A stretch of DNA of 64,000 bases from Candidatus Binataceae bacterium. Its GTDB lineage: Bacteria > Desulfobacterota > Binatia > Binatales > Binataceae. How positions within the stretch are numbered: the stretch's first letter is position 1; every line of letters begins with the position of its first letter. The notes beneath the pieces are model-generated. The model did no database searches, was not told where the DNA came from, and worked only from the letters and a program-made list of their open reading frames with translations. Shown here one piece after another: positions 37,567 through 46,186 of the stretch. Position numbers and translations under genes: made by a program. The DNA lies in the NCBI GenBank assembly GCA_035308025.1, contig DATGHL010000004.1, forward strand, positions 66,678 to 130,677. The letters run 5' to 3'.

Positions 37567-38358
37567 ATGGCATCGCAAGAATGGAAGCAGGAACTCGTTC
37601 GTATCGCCGGAATCGAGATGCCGGTGATCAAGGGCGGCAGCGGCGCACCACTTTTAGTGCTGCACGACGAACTTGGCTATGCCGGATGGCTGAACTGGCA
37701 ACGCGCCTTGGCCAAGGAGCGGACGCTGGTGATCCCCTTCGCGCCGGGATTCGGGCAGACTCCGCGGCTTGGATGGATCGAGAATGTACGCGATCTCGCC
37801 TGCTTCTACGCGCGCTTTCTGCGCGAACAGGGCCTCGAGCGCGCCGACGTCATCGGCTTCTCCTTCGGCGGGTGGGTCGCGGCCGAAATGATCGCGAACA
37901 ATCCGGCGCAGTTTCGCCGTTCGGTGTTGGTCGCGCCCGGCGGCATCAAACCCGCCGAAGGCGAAATCATGGATCTGTTCCAGGTGCCGGCCGACAAGTA
38001 CCTCAACGCGACCGTCCATAATCGCGCTGCAACGCCCGAGTTCGGTATCCTCTATGGTGGTGAGAGCACGCCGGAGCAATTCGAGGCCTGGGATGACGCG
38101 CGCGCCGAGTTCTCGCGCATCGCGTGGCAACCCTACTTCCATACGCCGAGCCTGCCTTATCTGCTCGAGAGCGCGGGCAAGGTCGAATCTTTAATCGTCT
38201 GGGGTCGCGACGATCGCGTGATTCCGCACGCCGCCATCGCCGCTTACCATCGCGCCTTGAGCGGGTCGAAACTCGCGATTCTGGATAACTGCGGCCATCG
38301 GCCCGAGATTGAGCAAACCGGCCAATTCGTCAGCACAGTCACAAATTTTCTGCGCTAG
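37567..38358 (+). CDS. Alpha/beta-fold hydrolase
   Basis: A 263-residue hydrolase with a complete predicted triad: Ser99 in the nucleophile elbow GFSFGG, Asp216 in VWGRDDRVIP and His244 in DNCGHRPEIEQ. There is no signal peptide, so it is cytoplasmic. The arrangement fits C-C bond, ester or lactone hydrolases. GAGG lies just before the ATG. It lies between a secreted NTF2-like gene and a flavin oxidoreductase gene on the same strand with short gaps, so the four probably form one operon. Confidence 0.86.
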   Translation: MASQEWKQELVRIAGIEMPVIKGGSGAPLLVLHDELGYAGWLNWQRALAKERTLVIPFAPGFGQTPRLGWIENVRDLACFYARFLREQGLERADVIGFSFGGWVAAEMIANNPAQFRRSVLVAPGGIKPAEGEIMDLFQVPADKYLNATVHNRAATPEFGILYGGESTPEQFEAWDDARAEFSRIAWQPYFHTPSLPYLLESAGKVESLIVWGRDDRVIPHAAIAAYHRALSGSKLAILDNCGHRPEIEQTGQFVSTVTNFLR

Positions 38359-38376
38359 ACAGCAGGAGCGATTCTC

Positions 38377-39711
38377 ATGCATTTCATGTGGTTCACCGAG
38401 CGCGCATATCATTACGATCCCGAAACCGAGCCCGAAAAGTATCGCGAGCTGGAGAATCAGATACTCCGCTTGCGCAGCTTTTACGGTACGCCGAATCGTT
38501 TCTTTGATCCCGAGCACGGGGCGAAGATTATCAATCAGTATCTCGACGAGAAGGTTTACACCGATCAGGAGTTGCTCAACTTCGACGGCGTCATGCTCAA
38601 CGAGCATCACGGCACGCCCTTCTGTCTGGGCGCCGTGATGGACGTCGAGGCGGCAGTGATCGCGGCCAAGACCAAGCGCATCCGGATTACGCTGCTCGGC
38701 AATCCGGTGGCGACAGTCGGGAACCCGCTGCGCCTGGCGGAGGAACTCGCGACCATCGACCTGATCTCCGGCGGCCGGCTGACCACCGGCTGGGTGCGCG
38801 GCGCCGGCAGCGAGCAGTTCGCCAACAACACCAATCCCGCCAAGAATCGCGAGCTGTTCGAGGAAGGCGTCGATTTTATCGAGAAGGCCTGGACGACGCC
38901 CGGGCCGTTCCGTTACGAGGGCAAGAATTTTCACTTCCGCCAGGTCAATCCGTGGGTCCTGCCGCTGCAGAAACCCCATCCGCCATTCTGGATTCCGGGG
39001 CTGATCAGTCCCGACACCGCGGAATGGTGCGCCAAGCGCCGCTATCCCTACGTCGCCCTCGCCACCAAACTCGAACCGACCATCGATCTCTTCGAGCTTT
39101 ACGGTAAGACCGCGGCGCGCGCGGGCTATCAGGCGGGGCCGGAGAATTTCGGTTATTTGCAGCCGGTCATGATCAACGACAGCCAGGAGCGCGCCGAGGA
39201 ACTGGGCAAGCGCTTGCTCTTCGGCGGCGCCTTTGCTCATTTCGCACGTCCGGAGTGGATGTTTCCGCCAGGCTACAACTCCAAGGCGGCGACCCGCCGC
39301 CTCGCGACTCTCGACGGTCCCAACACCTCCGGCAAGCCGATTTTCGCCGCGACCGGCGAGGAGACCGACGAGCAGATCGAAGCGATTAAGCGCAGTATCT
39401 ATGCCGGCTACCCCCAAGTCCTGAAGGATATGCAGATGATCGCCGGGACCCCTGACCACGTGATCCCCAAGCTCAAAAAAGTCATCGATGCGCTCCGGCC
39501 CGGAATCTTTTCGTTCTGGCTTGACGGCCCGGTCTCGGCCAAGGAACGCCGCCGCTGTCTCGAGCTGCTCAATCGCGACGTCATTCCGCCGCTCCGCCAG
39601 TTCGCCAAAGAACGCGGCTTGACCGATCCGTTCGAATGCCGGCCGGGCTCACGACCGCTGGCGGGCGCGGAACAGTATCAGCCGACCACCAACGCCGCGG
39701 CTTTAGCGTGA
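38377..39711 (+). CDS. LLM class flavin-dependent oxidoreductase
   Basis: A 444-residue luciferase-like TIM-barrel protein. LNEHHGTPFCLGAVMDVEAAVIAAKTKRIRITLLGNPVATVGNPLRLAEELATIDLISGGRLTTGWVRG is the typical flavin-barrel region. It has an insertion and longer C-terminus than the 330-residue members. These enzymes use FMNH2 or F420H2; the cofactor cannot be decided here. It lies 18 bases after the hydrolase gene and four bases before the second NTF2-like gene, which points to a shared pathway for oxidation and hydrolysis of a small organic compound. Confidence 0.88.
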   Translation: MHFMWFTERAYHYDPETEPEKYRELENQILRLRSFYGTPNRFFDPEHGAKIINQYLDEKVYTDQELLNFDGVMLNEHHGTPFCLGAVMDVEAAVIAAKTKRIRITLLGNPVATVGNPLRLAEELATIDLISGGRLTTGWVRGAGSEQFANNTNPAKNRELFEEGVDFIEKAWTTPGPFRYEGKNFHFRQVNPWVLPLQKPHPPFWIPGLISPDTAEWCAKRRYPYVALATKLEPTIDLFELYGKTAARAGYQAGPENFGYLQPVMINDSQERAEELGKRLLFGGAFAHFARPEWMFPPGYNSKAATRRLATLDGPNTSGKPIFAATGEETDEQIEAIKRSIYAGYPQVLKDMQMIAGTPDHVIPKLKKVIDALRPGIFSFWLDGPVSAKERRRCLELLNRDVIPPLRQFAKERGLTDPFECRPGSRPLAGAEQYQPTTNAAALA

Positions 39712-39715
39712 CAAA

Positions 39716-40231
39716 ATGACGCGCAGAAAAACTCGCGCGTTCAGCTTGGCGTTGAGTCTCGCGACGCTCCTCGGAATCGCGCGGCCGGCCGCGGCGCGCG
39801 CTGATGCGGCCGCAGAAATCCGCGCCGCCCAACAGAGTATCGCCACCGGCGCCGAGGCCCGCAATCTCGACTTGATCATGAGTAACTATCTGCACAGCAA
39901 CAAGTTGTTCGTCTTCGACGTCTATCCGCCGCGCGCCTATCTGGGCTGGAACGCATTCCGCAAGGACTGGAGCGATTTCCTCAACGGCTTAAAAGGGCCG
40001 ATTACCTACCAGATGGTGGATATGGATGTCGATACGGACGGCAAGCTCGGCTACGTCCACGTGATCGAGCATATCGCGGGCGCCAGCACTGCAGGGAAGC
40101 CGGTCGAGATCAATATGCGGATTACCGAGCTCTACCGCAAAATCAACGGCAAATGGCTAATCGAGCACGAGCACGCCTCGGTGCCGGTCGATATCAAGTC
40201 GGGCCAGGCGGATATTCTATCGAAACAGTAA
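39716..40231 (+). CDS. Secreted NTF2-like protein, paralogue 2
   Basis: A 171-residue protein with a signal peptide (FSLALSLATLLGIARPAAARA) and an NTF2-like domain very similar to the gene at 36987: IMSNYL, LFVFDVYPPRAYLGWNAFRKDW and YRKINGKWLIEHEHASVPVDIKS. The pair probably arose by duplication and now brackets the hydrolase and flavin oxidoreductase. Its start lies four bases after the oxidoreductase stop, so translation is likely coupled. Both proteins are predicted to be exported while the enzymes are cytoplasmic. Confidence 0.8.
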   Translation: MTRRKTRAFSLALSLATLLGIARPAAARADAAAEIRAAQQSIATGAEARNLDLIMSNYLHSNKLFVFDVYPPRAYLGWNAFRKDWSDFLNGLKGPITYQMVDMDVDTDGKLGYVHVIEHIAGASTAGKPVEINMRITELYRKINGKWLIEHEHASVPVDIKSGQADILSKQ

Positions 40232-40527
40232 GTCGTGTGATTACTGGAATAGCGTCGCGGGGCGGCGGAGACTGGGACGCGTGGCCGAGGTCGCCATTGA
40301 GACCGCGCGCTGGTAGTCACCCTGCGATCGAAACCCGAAATCTCTCCGCCCGACGGTCGCGCTTGCGAGGCGTGCATCGCGCGCGACGCGTCGCCCGTAC
40401 GATGGCGCTGAACGCCACCGTCTCTGCGGAGGCTGACGCCGACACCGTGTGAACCGGGTATTCTCGCGCTTCGACGGCTCCGTTAAGCTGGCAGCGCCCG
40501 CTTACACCGTAAACCAGGCGCACAGCT
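40232..40527. other. Intergenic stretch with a diverged copy of the dispersed repeat
   Basis: I see no convincing gene in these 296 bases. Near 40258-40290 the sequence GGGGCGGCGGAGACTGGGAC and what follows match the 38-base repeat described at 53181 with about five differences in 34 bases. The rest is GC-rich, without a terminator or promoter I would defend. Confidence 0.5.
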
Positions 40528-40770
40528 ATGAGACTCTTCTCGGACGTAATTATCTTTTTCGGCGCGATCCTGCTGACCCTCGGCAGCGATCTGGTCGTGG
40601 AAACCGCGGGACAGAACCTTGCGAGTATCGGCGGATTGCTCGGGGTGTTGGTCTCCCTCATCGGGGTGTCGCTGTTGACGGCAGGTCTGCTCAGCCATTC
40701 GCGGCTGACGCGGGAGGGCAGTGACGAGGAGGCCGCGGAGCGCGCGATGAAGGGCAATGGCCGGCGCTGA
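40528..40770 (+). CDS. Small membrane protein
   Basis: An 80-residue protein I do not recognise. It has two hydrophobic helices (VIIFFGAILLTLGSDLVV and ASIGGLLGVLVSLIGVSLLTAGLLS) and a charged C-terminal tail (REGSDEEAAERAMKGNGRR), so both ends are probably cytoplasmic. It precedes another small membrane protein by 24 bases. Confidence 0.6.
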   Translation: MRLFSDVIIFFGAILLTLGSDLVVETAGQNLASIGGLLGVLVSLIGVSLLTAGLLSHSRLTREGSDEEAAERAMKGNGRR

Positions 40771-40794
40771 GCGACAGAGCTGAGGCGCGCAAAG

Positions 40795-41121
40795 TTGCTT
40801 AGCGAAGAGCGCAATGGGCTGCGGAAAATCCGCCGCGCACGGAGCTCGATGCAGTTGCTGTTCGCTGCCTATCTCCCGCTATTATTGATCGCGACACGGC
40901 TGGCGCGGCCGCTATGGATAATTGTGGCTCTGTCGATCGTATGGGCGATTGCGATGCTTCGTTGCGCGACGCGGATCGCCTTCAGCCATTGTCCGCGCTG
41001 CGGCAAATACTTTCATTCGTCGAGCGACGCTCCCTCCTTCCGCAGTCTGCTGGTGCGATCATGCATGCACTGCGGCTTGCCACTGCGCGCCGAGCGGGTG
41101 ATCTACCCGAGCATGGAATGA
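40795..41121 (+). CDS. Membrane protein with a C-terminal zinc ribbon
   Basis: A 108-residue protein beginning at TTG. Two close hydrophobic helices (MQLLFAAYLPLLLIATRL and LWIIVALSIVWAIAMLRC) are followed by a four-Cys ribbon: CPRCGKYFH and CMHCGLPLR. Function unknown. Its stop overlaps the start of the next lipoprotein gene (ATGA), which supports it as a real gene. Confidence 0.62.
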   Translation: MLSEERNGLRKIRRARSSMQLLFAAYLPLLLIATRLARPLWIIVALSIVWAIAMLRCATRIAFSHCPRCGKYFHSSSDAPSFRSLLVRSCMHCGLPLRAERVIYPSME

Positions 41122-41555
41122 GTGCCCACGAGCAACGGCCGCAGGCCAACCTGCGACGAGCACTGACGATCACGCTGTTACTCGGCTTGTACGGCATGGT
41201 CGGATGCTTCGAATGGAGCGAGGACCCGCAGGGCCATTTGCATTCGGTGGGCCTGCCCGGGATTCCGGTGTGGCAGTCGCAGGCAACGCCCGCGCCGCTG
41301 AATCCAACCGACCTCGGTATGTCGGCGGACGAGGCGGCTAAAATGAGCGGTCCGATCCTGGTCGAGCCGCCGGACAGCACCTCGCGCATGTGGCGTTACC
41401 GCTATTACGCGAAGGGACAGAATCGCTGCGAAGTCGATCTGCAAAAGCTGCTTGAAGAGCGGGCTCAGCTAGGGATCGGCGGCGCCGACCCTTATTGCTC
41501 CGAACATCCGCCGGTGCCGAGCGCGAGCGTTAATCCCCTTCCTGCCGGACCCTGA
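41118..41555 (+). CDS. Predicted lipoprotein of unknown function
   Basis: A 145-residue protein. The N-terminus has a basic region, a hydrophobic core (ALTITLLLGLYGM) and a lipobox ending in Cys33 (GMVGC), so it should be lipidated. The mature part has a Pro-rich segment (QATPAPLNPTDLG) and ends in a Pro-rich tail, with two further cysteines. The ATGA overlap with the preceding gene decides the start, although the frame is open further upstream. No family recognised. Confidence 0.68.
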   Translation: MSAHEQRPQANLRRALTITLLLGLYGMVGCFEWSEDPQGHLHSVGLPGIPVWQSQATPAPLNPTDLGMSADEAAKMSGPILVEPPDSTSRMWRYRYYAKGQNRCEVDLQKLLEERAQLGIGGADPYCSEHPPVPSASVNPLPAGP

Positions 41556-41661
41556 AGCATTTCACTTTACTATCTGCTTCGGCGCGGCCGGAAACGCGGG
41601 GATTGAGTCGCCCGTCGGCGTCGGCTAAGTTGGTTAGCTCGATTCTCGGGGACCGGATTCC

Positions 41662-42006
41662 ATGAACAGCATTATTGAAAAGATCGAGGAGCGCGCCCTG
41701 CGCAAGGATCTCCCCGCGTTTCGGGTGGGCGATACCCTACGCTTGCAGGTCAAAGTGGTCGAGGGGGAAAAAGAGCGGCTTCAGCTCTTTGAGGGCATCG
41801 TCATCAAGATGAACCGGGGCGGCAATCGGGCGGCCTTCACGGTGCGCAAGATCTCCTACGGCATCGGGGTTGAGCGCATCTTCCCACTGCACTCGCCGCG
41901 GATCGAGAAGATTCAGGTCCTGAGCCGCGGCAAGGTCCGGCGTGCGCGGTTGTACTATCTGCGTGGACTGTCAGGCAAGGCCGCCCGCGTCGAGACCTTG
42001 AGCTGA
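41662..42006 (+). CDS. rplS: 50S ribosomal protein L19
   Basis: A 114-residue L19 of normal length: [75 protein letters not shown]. It normally follows trmD directly. Here seven accessory genes lie between, so it presumably relies on a promoter in or near the 106-base gap before it or on read-through. Confidence 0.97.
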   Translation: MNSIIEKIEERALRKDLPAFRVGDTLRLQVKVVEGEKERLQLFEGIVIKMNRGGNRAAFTVRKISYGIGVERIFPLHSPRIEKIQVLSRGKVRRARLYYLRGLSGKAARVETLS

Positions 42007-42026
42007 GGGCTCTTTCCTAAGAAGCT

Positions 42027-42064
42027 GGGATTCTTCGCCTCGCAGACTTGGCTCAGAATGACAT
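42027..42064. repeat. REP-like imperfect palindrome after rplS
   Basis: GGGATTCTTCGCCTCGCAGACTTGGCTCAGAATGACAT has ATTCT and AGAAT arms around a GC-rich centre. It resembles intergenic elements (GATTCTTCGC...GCTCAGAATGACA) that I recall from many environmental genomes; only one copy is apparent in this window. It may also serve as the end of the rplS transcript. Confidence 0.45.
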
Positions 42065-42108
42065 CGCGACTTGCTCCGCGGTTACAGCATTCACGAAACA
42101 TGACAGTA

Positions 42109-42588
42109 TTAGCCCGGAGGTTTAGCTCCGCTCGGGACGCCGGTTGCTGAGGCGCCGGTACGGACATCGCCTTCGAGCTGTGCGCCTTCGCAGATCGTTA
42201 GGCTTTCAGTGTCGATATTCCCCTTGACGCGAGCGCGCGGACCAAGCACGACGGATTTCGCGTCGACGACGTCGCCGGTCAGCTCACCCAGGATTAGGAC
42301 GCGCGGGGTCCGCACCTTGCCCTCGACCGAGGCTTGTTCGGAAATGACGACCAACTCGCTGGAACTGACCTCACCGCGAAGGCGACCTTCGATGCGGACC
42401 GGCTCCTGAAAGACCAGGCGCCCCGAGACATTGATGCCGGGACCGACTGCGATCCGCGTGCGCTCTTCGATCCAGGCATCGCCGGGTGTATGCGGCAGCA
42501 TCGGGGCCGGCTGACGAAAACTCTCGGTGGACGACGCCGCTGGAGCAGTGCGGGCACCGAGCGCTTCGTTTCGAGTGGTGAAGGCCAT
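42109..42588 (-). CDS. Bactofilin family protein
   Basis: A 159-residue protein. A disordered Pro/Ala-rich N-terminus of about 45 residues is followed by a bactofilin core of right-handed beta-helix repeats: IAVGPGINVSGRLVFQEPVRIEGRLRGEV, SELVVISEQASVEGKV, VLILGELTGDVVDAKSVVLGPRARVKGNI. It ends in another disordered tail. Bactofilins polymerise without nucleotides and organise cell shape, polarity or envelope enzymes. It lies ten bases after a peptide ABC ATPase gene on the same strand, probably by chance of operon merging. Confidence 0.9.
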   Translation of the reverse strand: MAFTTRNEALGARTAPAASSTESFRQPAPMLPHTPGDAWIEERTRIAVGPGINVSGRLVFQEPVRIEGRLRGEVSSSELVVISEQASVEGKVRTPRVLILGELTGDVVDAKSVVLGPRARVKGNIDTESLTICEGAQLEGDVRTGASATGVPSGAKPPG

Positions 42589-42597
42589 CGATTCTGC

Positions 42598-43647
42598 TCA
42601 GACCGGCGCCGGAAACACATGGCACGCGACCGCGTGACCGCCGCGCCCGGCAACCAGCGGCGGTTCAGTCGTCTTGCAAATATCTTTCGCATAGGCGCAT
42701 CGCGGATGGAAGCTGCAGCCGGAGGGCGGGTTGAGCGCGCTGGGCGGCTCGCCCGCGAGCTTGATACGTTCGACCCGATCGGCGGCGTCGATCACCGGAA
42801 TCGCGGAGAGTAGCGCGCGCGAGTAGGGATGGCGCGGGTTGAGATAGAGCTCGCCGCGCTCGGCGACTTCAACCAGCTTGCCGAGGTACATGATCGCGAC
42901 GCGCCGGCTGATGTGCTCAACTACGCGCAGGTCGTGCGCGATGAAGAGATAGGTCAGCCGCAGCCGCTCCTGCAGGTCCTGGAGGAGGTTGATGATTTGG
43001 GCCTGGATCGAAACGTCGAGCGCCGAGACCGGCTCGTCGAGCACGAGAAAGCGCGGTCCGACGGCCAGCGCGCGCGCGATGCCGATGCGCTGGCGCTGGC
43101 CGCCGGAAAACTCATGCGGATAACGTTCGAGCGCGTCGGCGCCGATCCCTACCATCTCGAGCAGCTCGCGGATGCGATCCTCCTTGGCGCGGCCCTGCGC
43201 GAGCCGATGGATTTCGAGCCCCTCGCCGACGATCGCCCGCACGCGCCTCCGCGGATTCAGCGAGGCGTAGGGGTCCTGAAAGACGATCTGCATCTCGCGC
43301 CGCAAACGGCGCAGTTCCGCGCGCGTCAGCGAGGCGAGGTCACGGCCGTCGAAGATGACGCGGCCCGCGGTCGGCTCAAGCAGGCGCAGAATCAAGCGTC
43401 CCAGCGTCGATTTTCCCGAGCCGGATTCACCGACCAGGCCGAGCGTCTCGCCCGCCGGTATTTCGAGGTCAACACCGCCGACCGCCTTGACGGTTAGCCG
43501 TTTCCCCAGGAGGCCGTCGCTGCCGGCCGGAAACTCCTTGCTCACGCCGACGCATTGCACGAGGTTTTCTGCCGTCGATGACGCCGCCGTGAGCGACGGC
43601 GAGGGCTGCGCGGAGAGGCTCGCGTCAGACTCGGATGCAGGCGGCAT
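42598..43647 (-). CDS. Peptide/nickel-type ABC transporter ATPase (DppF/OppF-like)
   Basis: A 349-residue ATPase with P-loop GESGSGKST, signature FSGGQRQRIGIARAL and Walker B FLVLDEPVSALD, and the C-terminal oligopeptide extension (PRHPYSRALLSAIP, GCSFHPRCAYAKDIC). It partners the following DppD-like gene, whose end it overlaps by 23 bases. I used the Met before a disordered linker as the start; the frame continues upstream inside the neighbour. No permease or binding protein is in the window, so its transporter must be completed from elsewhere. Confidence 0.88.
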   Translation of the reverse strand: MPPASESDASLSAQPSPSLTAASSTAENLVQCVGVSKEFPAGSDGLLGKRLTVKAVGGVDLEIPAGETLGLVGESGSGKSTLGRLILRLLEPTAGRVIFDGRDLASLTRAELRRLRREMQIVFQDPYASLNPRRRVRAIVGEGLEIHRLAQGRAKEDRIRELLEMVGIGADALERYPHEFSGGQRQRIGIARALAVGPRFLVLDEPVSALDVSIQAQIINLLQDLQERLRLTYLFIAHDLRVVEHISRRVAIMYLGKLVEVAERGELYLNPRHPYSRALLSAIPVIDAADRVERIKLAGEPPSALNPPSGCSFHPRCAYAKDICKTTEPPLVAGRGGHAVACHVFPAPV

Positions 43648-44587
43648 AGTGGTCCGGGGCCTTGCGCTCGAGCGGTGGATCGACGGTGGTGCAGTCCGCG
43701 ATCGCGATCGGGCATCGCGGATGAAAGCGGCATCCGCTGGGCGGCGAGGCGGCGTTCGGAATCGAACCTGCGATGGCGGCAAGGCGGTGCGATTGACGCC
43801 CGTCGATCCCCGGAATCGAGGCGAGCAGGCCGCGCGTGTAAGGGTTGAGCGGATTGGCGAAGAGCTCCGCAGTGGCGGCCCGCTCCATCACGCGCGCCGC
43901 ATATAGAATCGTCACCTCGTCGGCGTACTGGGCGACGATTCCGAGATCGTGGGTGACCAGAATCACCGCGAGGCTGAGGCGCTGCTGAAGCTCGCGAAGC
44001 AGATCGAGAATCTGCGCCTGGATCGTTACGTCCAGCGCAGTCGTCGGCTCGTCGGCGATTAAGAGCTGGGGCTGGCACGCCAGCGCCATCGCGATCATCA
44101 CCCGCTGGCGCATCCCGCCCGAAAGCTGATGCGGGTAGTCGTTGACGCGCCGCGCGGGATCGGCAATCCCGACGGTGCGCAGCGCCTCGACGGTGCGCTC
44201 GCGGGTCTCGTGGCGTCCGGTGCGCTGATGGAGCCTGATGGCCTCGCCAATCTGGCTGCCGATAGTGAAGACCGGATTGAGCGAAGTCATCGGCTCCTGA
44301 AAGATCATCGCGATCCGCGCGCCGCGCATCGCGCGCATCGCGGCTTCGTCGAGCTTGAGCAGATCAACGCCCTCGAAGCGAATCGAACCGCCGGTGATGC
44401 GGGCGCCTTCGGGCAGCAGGCGCATGATCGAAAGCACGCTGATGGTCTTGCCGGAACCGGACTCGCCGACGATTCCGGTCAGCCGGCCGGGCGTGGCGGA
44501 GAAGCTGACGCCATCGACGACCCGCACCTCGCCCTTCGGAGTGAAGAAGGAGGTGCGCAGATCTTTCACTTCGAGCAGGGGTTGCAC
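43625..44587 (-). CDS. Peptide/nickel-type ABC transporter ATPase (DppD/OppD-like)
   Basis: A 320-residue ATPase: [28 protein letters not shown]-loop [40 protein letters not shown], and C-terminal [17 protein letters not shown] with a Cys-containing end ([15 protein letters not shown]). Together with the DppF-like protein it forms the heterodimeric motor of a peptide, nickel or similar importer. It is the first gene of the minus-strand bactofilin cluster and is divergent from a flavin monooxygenase gene, with under 100 bases between. Confidence 0.9.
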   Translation of the reverse strand: MQPLLEVKDLRTSFFTPKGEVRVVDGVSFSATPGRLTGIVGESGSGKTISVLSIMRLLPEGARITGGSIRFEGVDLLKLDEAAMRAMRGARIAMIFQEPMTSLNPVFTIGSQIGEAIRLHQRTGRHETRERTVEALRTVGIADPARRVNDYPHQLSGGMRQRVMIAMALACQPQLLIADEPTTALDVTIQAQILDLLRELQQRLSLAVILVTHDLGIVAQYADEVTILYAARVMERAATAELFANPLNPYTRGLLASIPGIDGRQSHRLAAIAGSIPNAASPPSGCRFHPRCPIAIADCTTVDPPLERKAPDHYAACIRV

Positions 44588-44675
44588 GAAGCCTCAACTT
44601 ACCATTGGCCTTGGCGGCGCCGAAAGATGATTTCGTCGCTTGTGCAGGCAGCACTTTCGGGTTACCCCATTGCGG

Positions 44676-45797
44676 ATGATGGAGAACCGCAACGACCGCG
44701 CGCGCAACCCGGTGATCGCCAGTCCGAACCGCCTGAAACTCGCGGTGTTCGGCCTCAATGTGAGCAGCGGATGCGCGATGACCAGCGCCGCCGGCACGTT
44801 GCGGATCGAGTGGTGTGAATCGATTCGGCTGGCGCAGGCGGCCGAGGCCGCGGGCTTCGAGGCGATCATCCCAGTGGCGCGCTGGCGTGGGTTCGGCGGC
44901 GCGACGAATTTCAATCATCGCAGCTTTGAAACCATGACCTGGGCCGCGGGCCTCGCCGCGGCGACGGAGCGCATCGGAATTTTCGCGACCGTGCATACGC
45001 CGACTGTGCATCCGGTCCGCGCGGCGAAAGAAGCTGCGACGATCGATCACATTTCGGCTGGACGCCTTACGCTGAATCTGGTCGCGGGCTGGAACGCCGA
45101 AGAAATTCGCATGTTCGGCACGCCGCAGATGGAGCACGACGATCGCTACGCTCTGGCTGACGAATGGCTGGCGCTGGCCAAACGTCTGTGGACGGAGGGC
45201 AGCTTCGATTTCAAGGGGCGATTTTTTGACGCGCCGGCGGCATACTCCGAGCCCAAGCCGATCCAATCGCCGTGGCCCGCAATTATGAGCGCCGGCGTCA
45301 GCCCGGCCGGGCGCGATTTCGCCGCGCGTCAGGCGGATCTGAACTTTGCGATCGGACTCGACGTCGCCGCGGTCGGCGCGACCGCAAAAGCGGTCAAGCA
45401 ACTCGCGCGCGAGCGCTATGCTCGCGAGGTCAGTGTCTTCGCGATGGCCTACGTGGTTTGCCGTCCCACTGAAGCCGAGGCGCGCCGCTATTACGATTAC
45501 TACGTCTACGAGAAGGGCGACGTTGCGGCCGCGCGCAACCTGCTCGCGACTTTTATTCCTAACTCGCGCAGCGCACCGGCCGGGCAACTGGACGCGATGA
45601 TCGATCATTTCATCGCGGGCTATGGCGGCCTGCCACTTATCGGCACGCCGGCGCAGGTGGTCGAGGAGATGGGCAAGATCGCGGCGGCGGGCGTTGATGG
45701 CCTGACGCTGTGCTGGGTGGACTACGACGAGGGAATCGCGCAATATCGCGAGGAACTGAGGCCGCGGCTCATCGAGAGCGGCCTGCGCGAAAGCTAA
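44676..45797 (+). CDS. LLM class flavin-dependent monooxygenase (RutA/SsuD-like)
   Basis: A 373-residue luciferase-like enzyme. LKLAVFGLNVSSGCAMTSA, FEAIIPVARWRGFGGATNFNHRSFETMTWAAGLAAATERIGIFATVHTP and NLVAGWNAEEIRMFG resemble pyrimidine (RutA), dimethylsulfone and alkanesulfonate monooxygenases. It uses reduced flavin from a separate reductase; none is nearby. The start was placed at the ATG pair after the non-conserved first residues. It is followed by a small lipoprotein gene after 13 bases. Exact substrate undetermined. Confidence 0.87.
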   Translation: MMENRNDRARNPVIASPNRLKLAVFGLNVSSGCAMTSAAGTLRIEWCESIRLAQAAEAAGFEAIIPVARWRGFGGATNFNHRSFETMTWAAGLAAATERIGIFATVHTPTVHPVRAAKEAATIDHISAGRLTLNLVAGWNAEEIRMFGTPQMEHDDRYALADEWLALAKRLWTEGSFDFKGRFFDAPAAYSEPKPIQSPWPAIMSAGVSPAGRDFAARQADLNFAIGLDVAAVGATAKAVKQLARERYAREVSVFAMAYVVCRPTEAEARRYYDYYVYEKGDVAAARNLLATFIPNSRSAPAGQLDAMIDHFIAGYGGLPLIGTPAQVVEEMGKIAAAGVDGLTLCWVDYDEGIAQYREELRPRLIESGLRES

Positions 45798-45810
45798 AAG
45801 GTGGGGCGTA

Positions 45811-46122
45811 ATGAGATTAGATGCGGGTGGGCGGATCGGCAGACGGGTCAGACAATTCGCGACGATTGCGATTGCGGTGACAGCGAGCGGATGCAGCTAC
45901 TATCACGACTACTTTCCGAATTTCGTTGAAAAGCTGCGCCGACGCCCCGAGTGCGTCGCGAGCGCACAGGTCCCGAAAGGGAAGGTCGATTTCTGCATGA
46001 CTGACAGCAACGGCCATCGCCGCGATTTTAACGCCTGTATCTCGGCCCAGGGCGTTCCCGATTTCAAGATCGAGCGGCTCGACGCCTGCGTCGAGGCGAG
46101 CACGCCGCCCGCGCATTACTGA
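45811..46122 (+). CDS. Small predicted lipoprotein
   Basis: A 103-residue protein with a short hydrophobic signal (FATIAIAVTASGC) ending in a lipobox Cys28. The mature part is Tyr-rich at first (SYYHDYFPNFVEKLRRRPEC) and contains four further cysteines that could form two disulfides. No family recognised. It may be co-transcribed with the monooxygenase gene. A good T-run, ATTTTTTTACC, follows the stop without a stem. Confidence 0.62.
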   Translation: MRLDAGGRIGRRVRQFATIAIAVTASGCSYYHDYFPNFVEKLRRRPECVASAQVPKGKVDFCMTDSNGHRRDFNACISAQGVPDFKIERLDACVEASTPPAHY

Positions 46123-46143
46123 TTTTTTTACCGTCCGGACAGC

Positions 46144-46168
46144 CCGCGCTCCGTTGTCGCGCTCTCGC
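46144..46168. repeat. Left 25-bp inverted repeat around the CoA-transferase gene
   Basis: CCGCGCTCCGTTGTCGCGCT and the next five bases (CTCGC) are the exact reverse complement of 47583-47607. The arm ends 19 bases beyond the CoA-transferase stop codon. Weak similarity continues outward for about 13 more bases. Confidence 0.8.
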
Positions 46169-46186
46169 AGGATCCAGTTTTGCTTT

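Noticed and set aside
38191-39459. Open frame of 422 codons opposite the flavin oxidoreductase
   Set aside because: Antisense shadow; composition and lack of a recognisable domain.
44364-45743. Open frame of 459 codons opposite the flavin monooxygenase
   Set aside because: Antisense shadow running also into the DppD gene.
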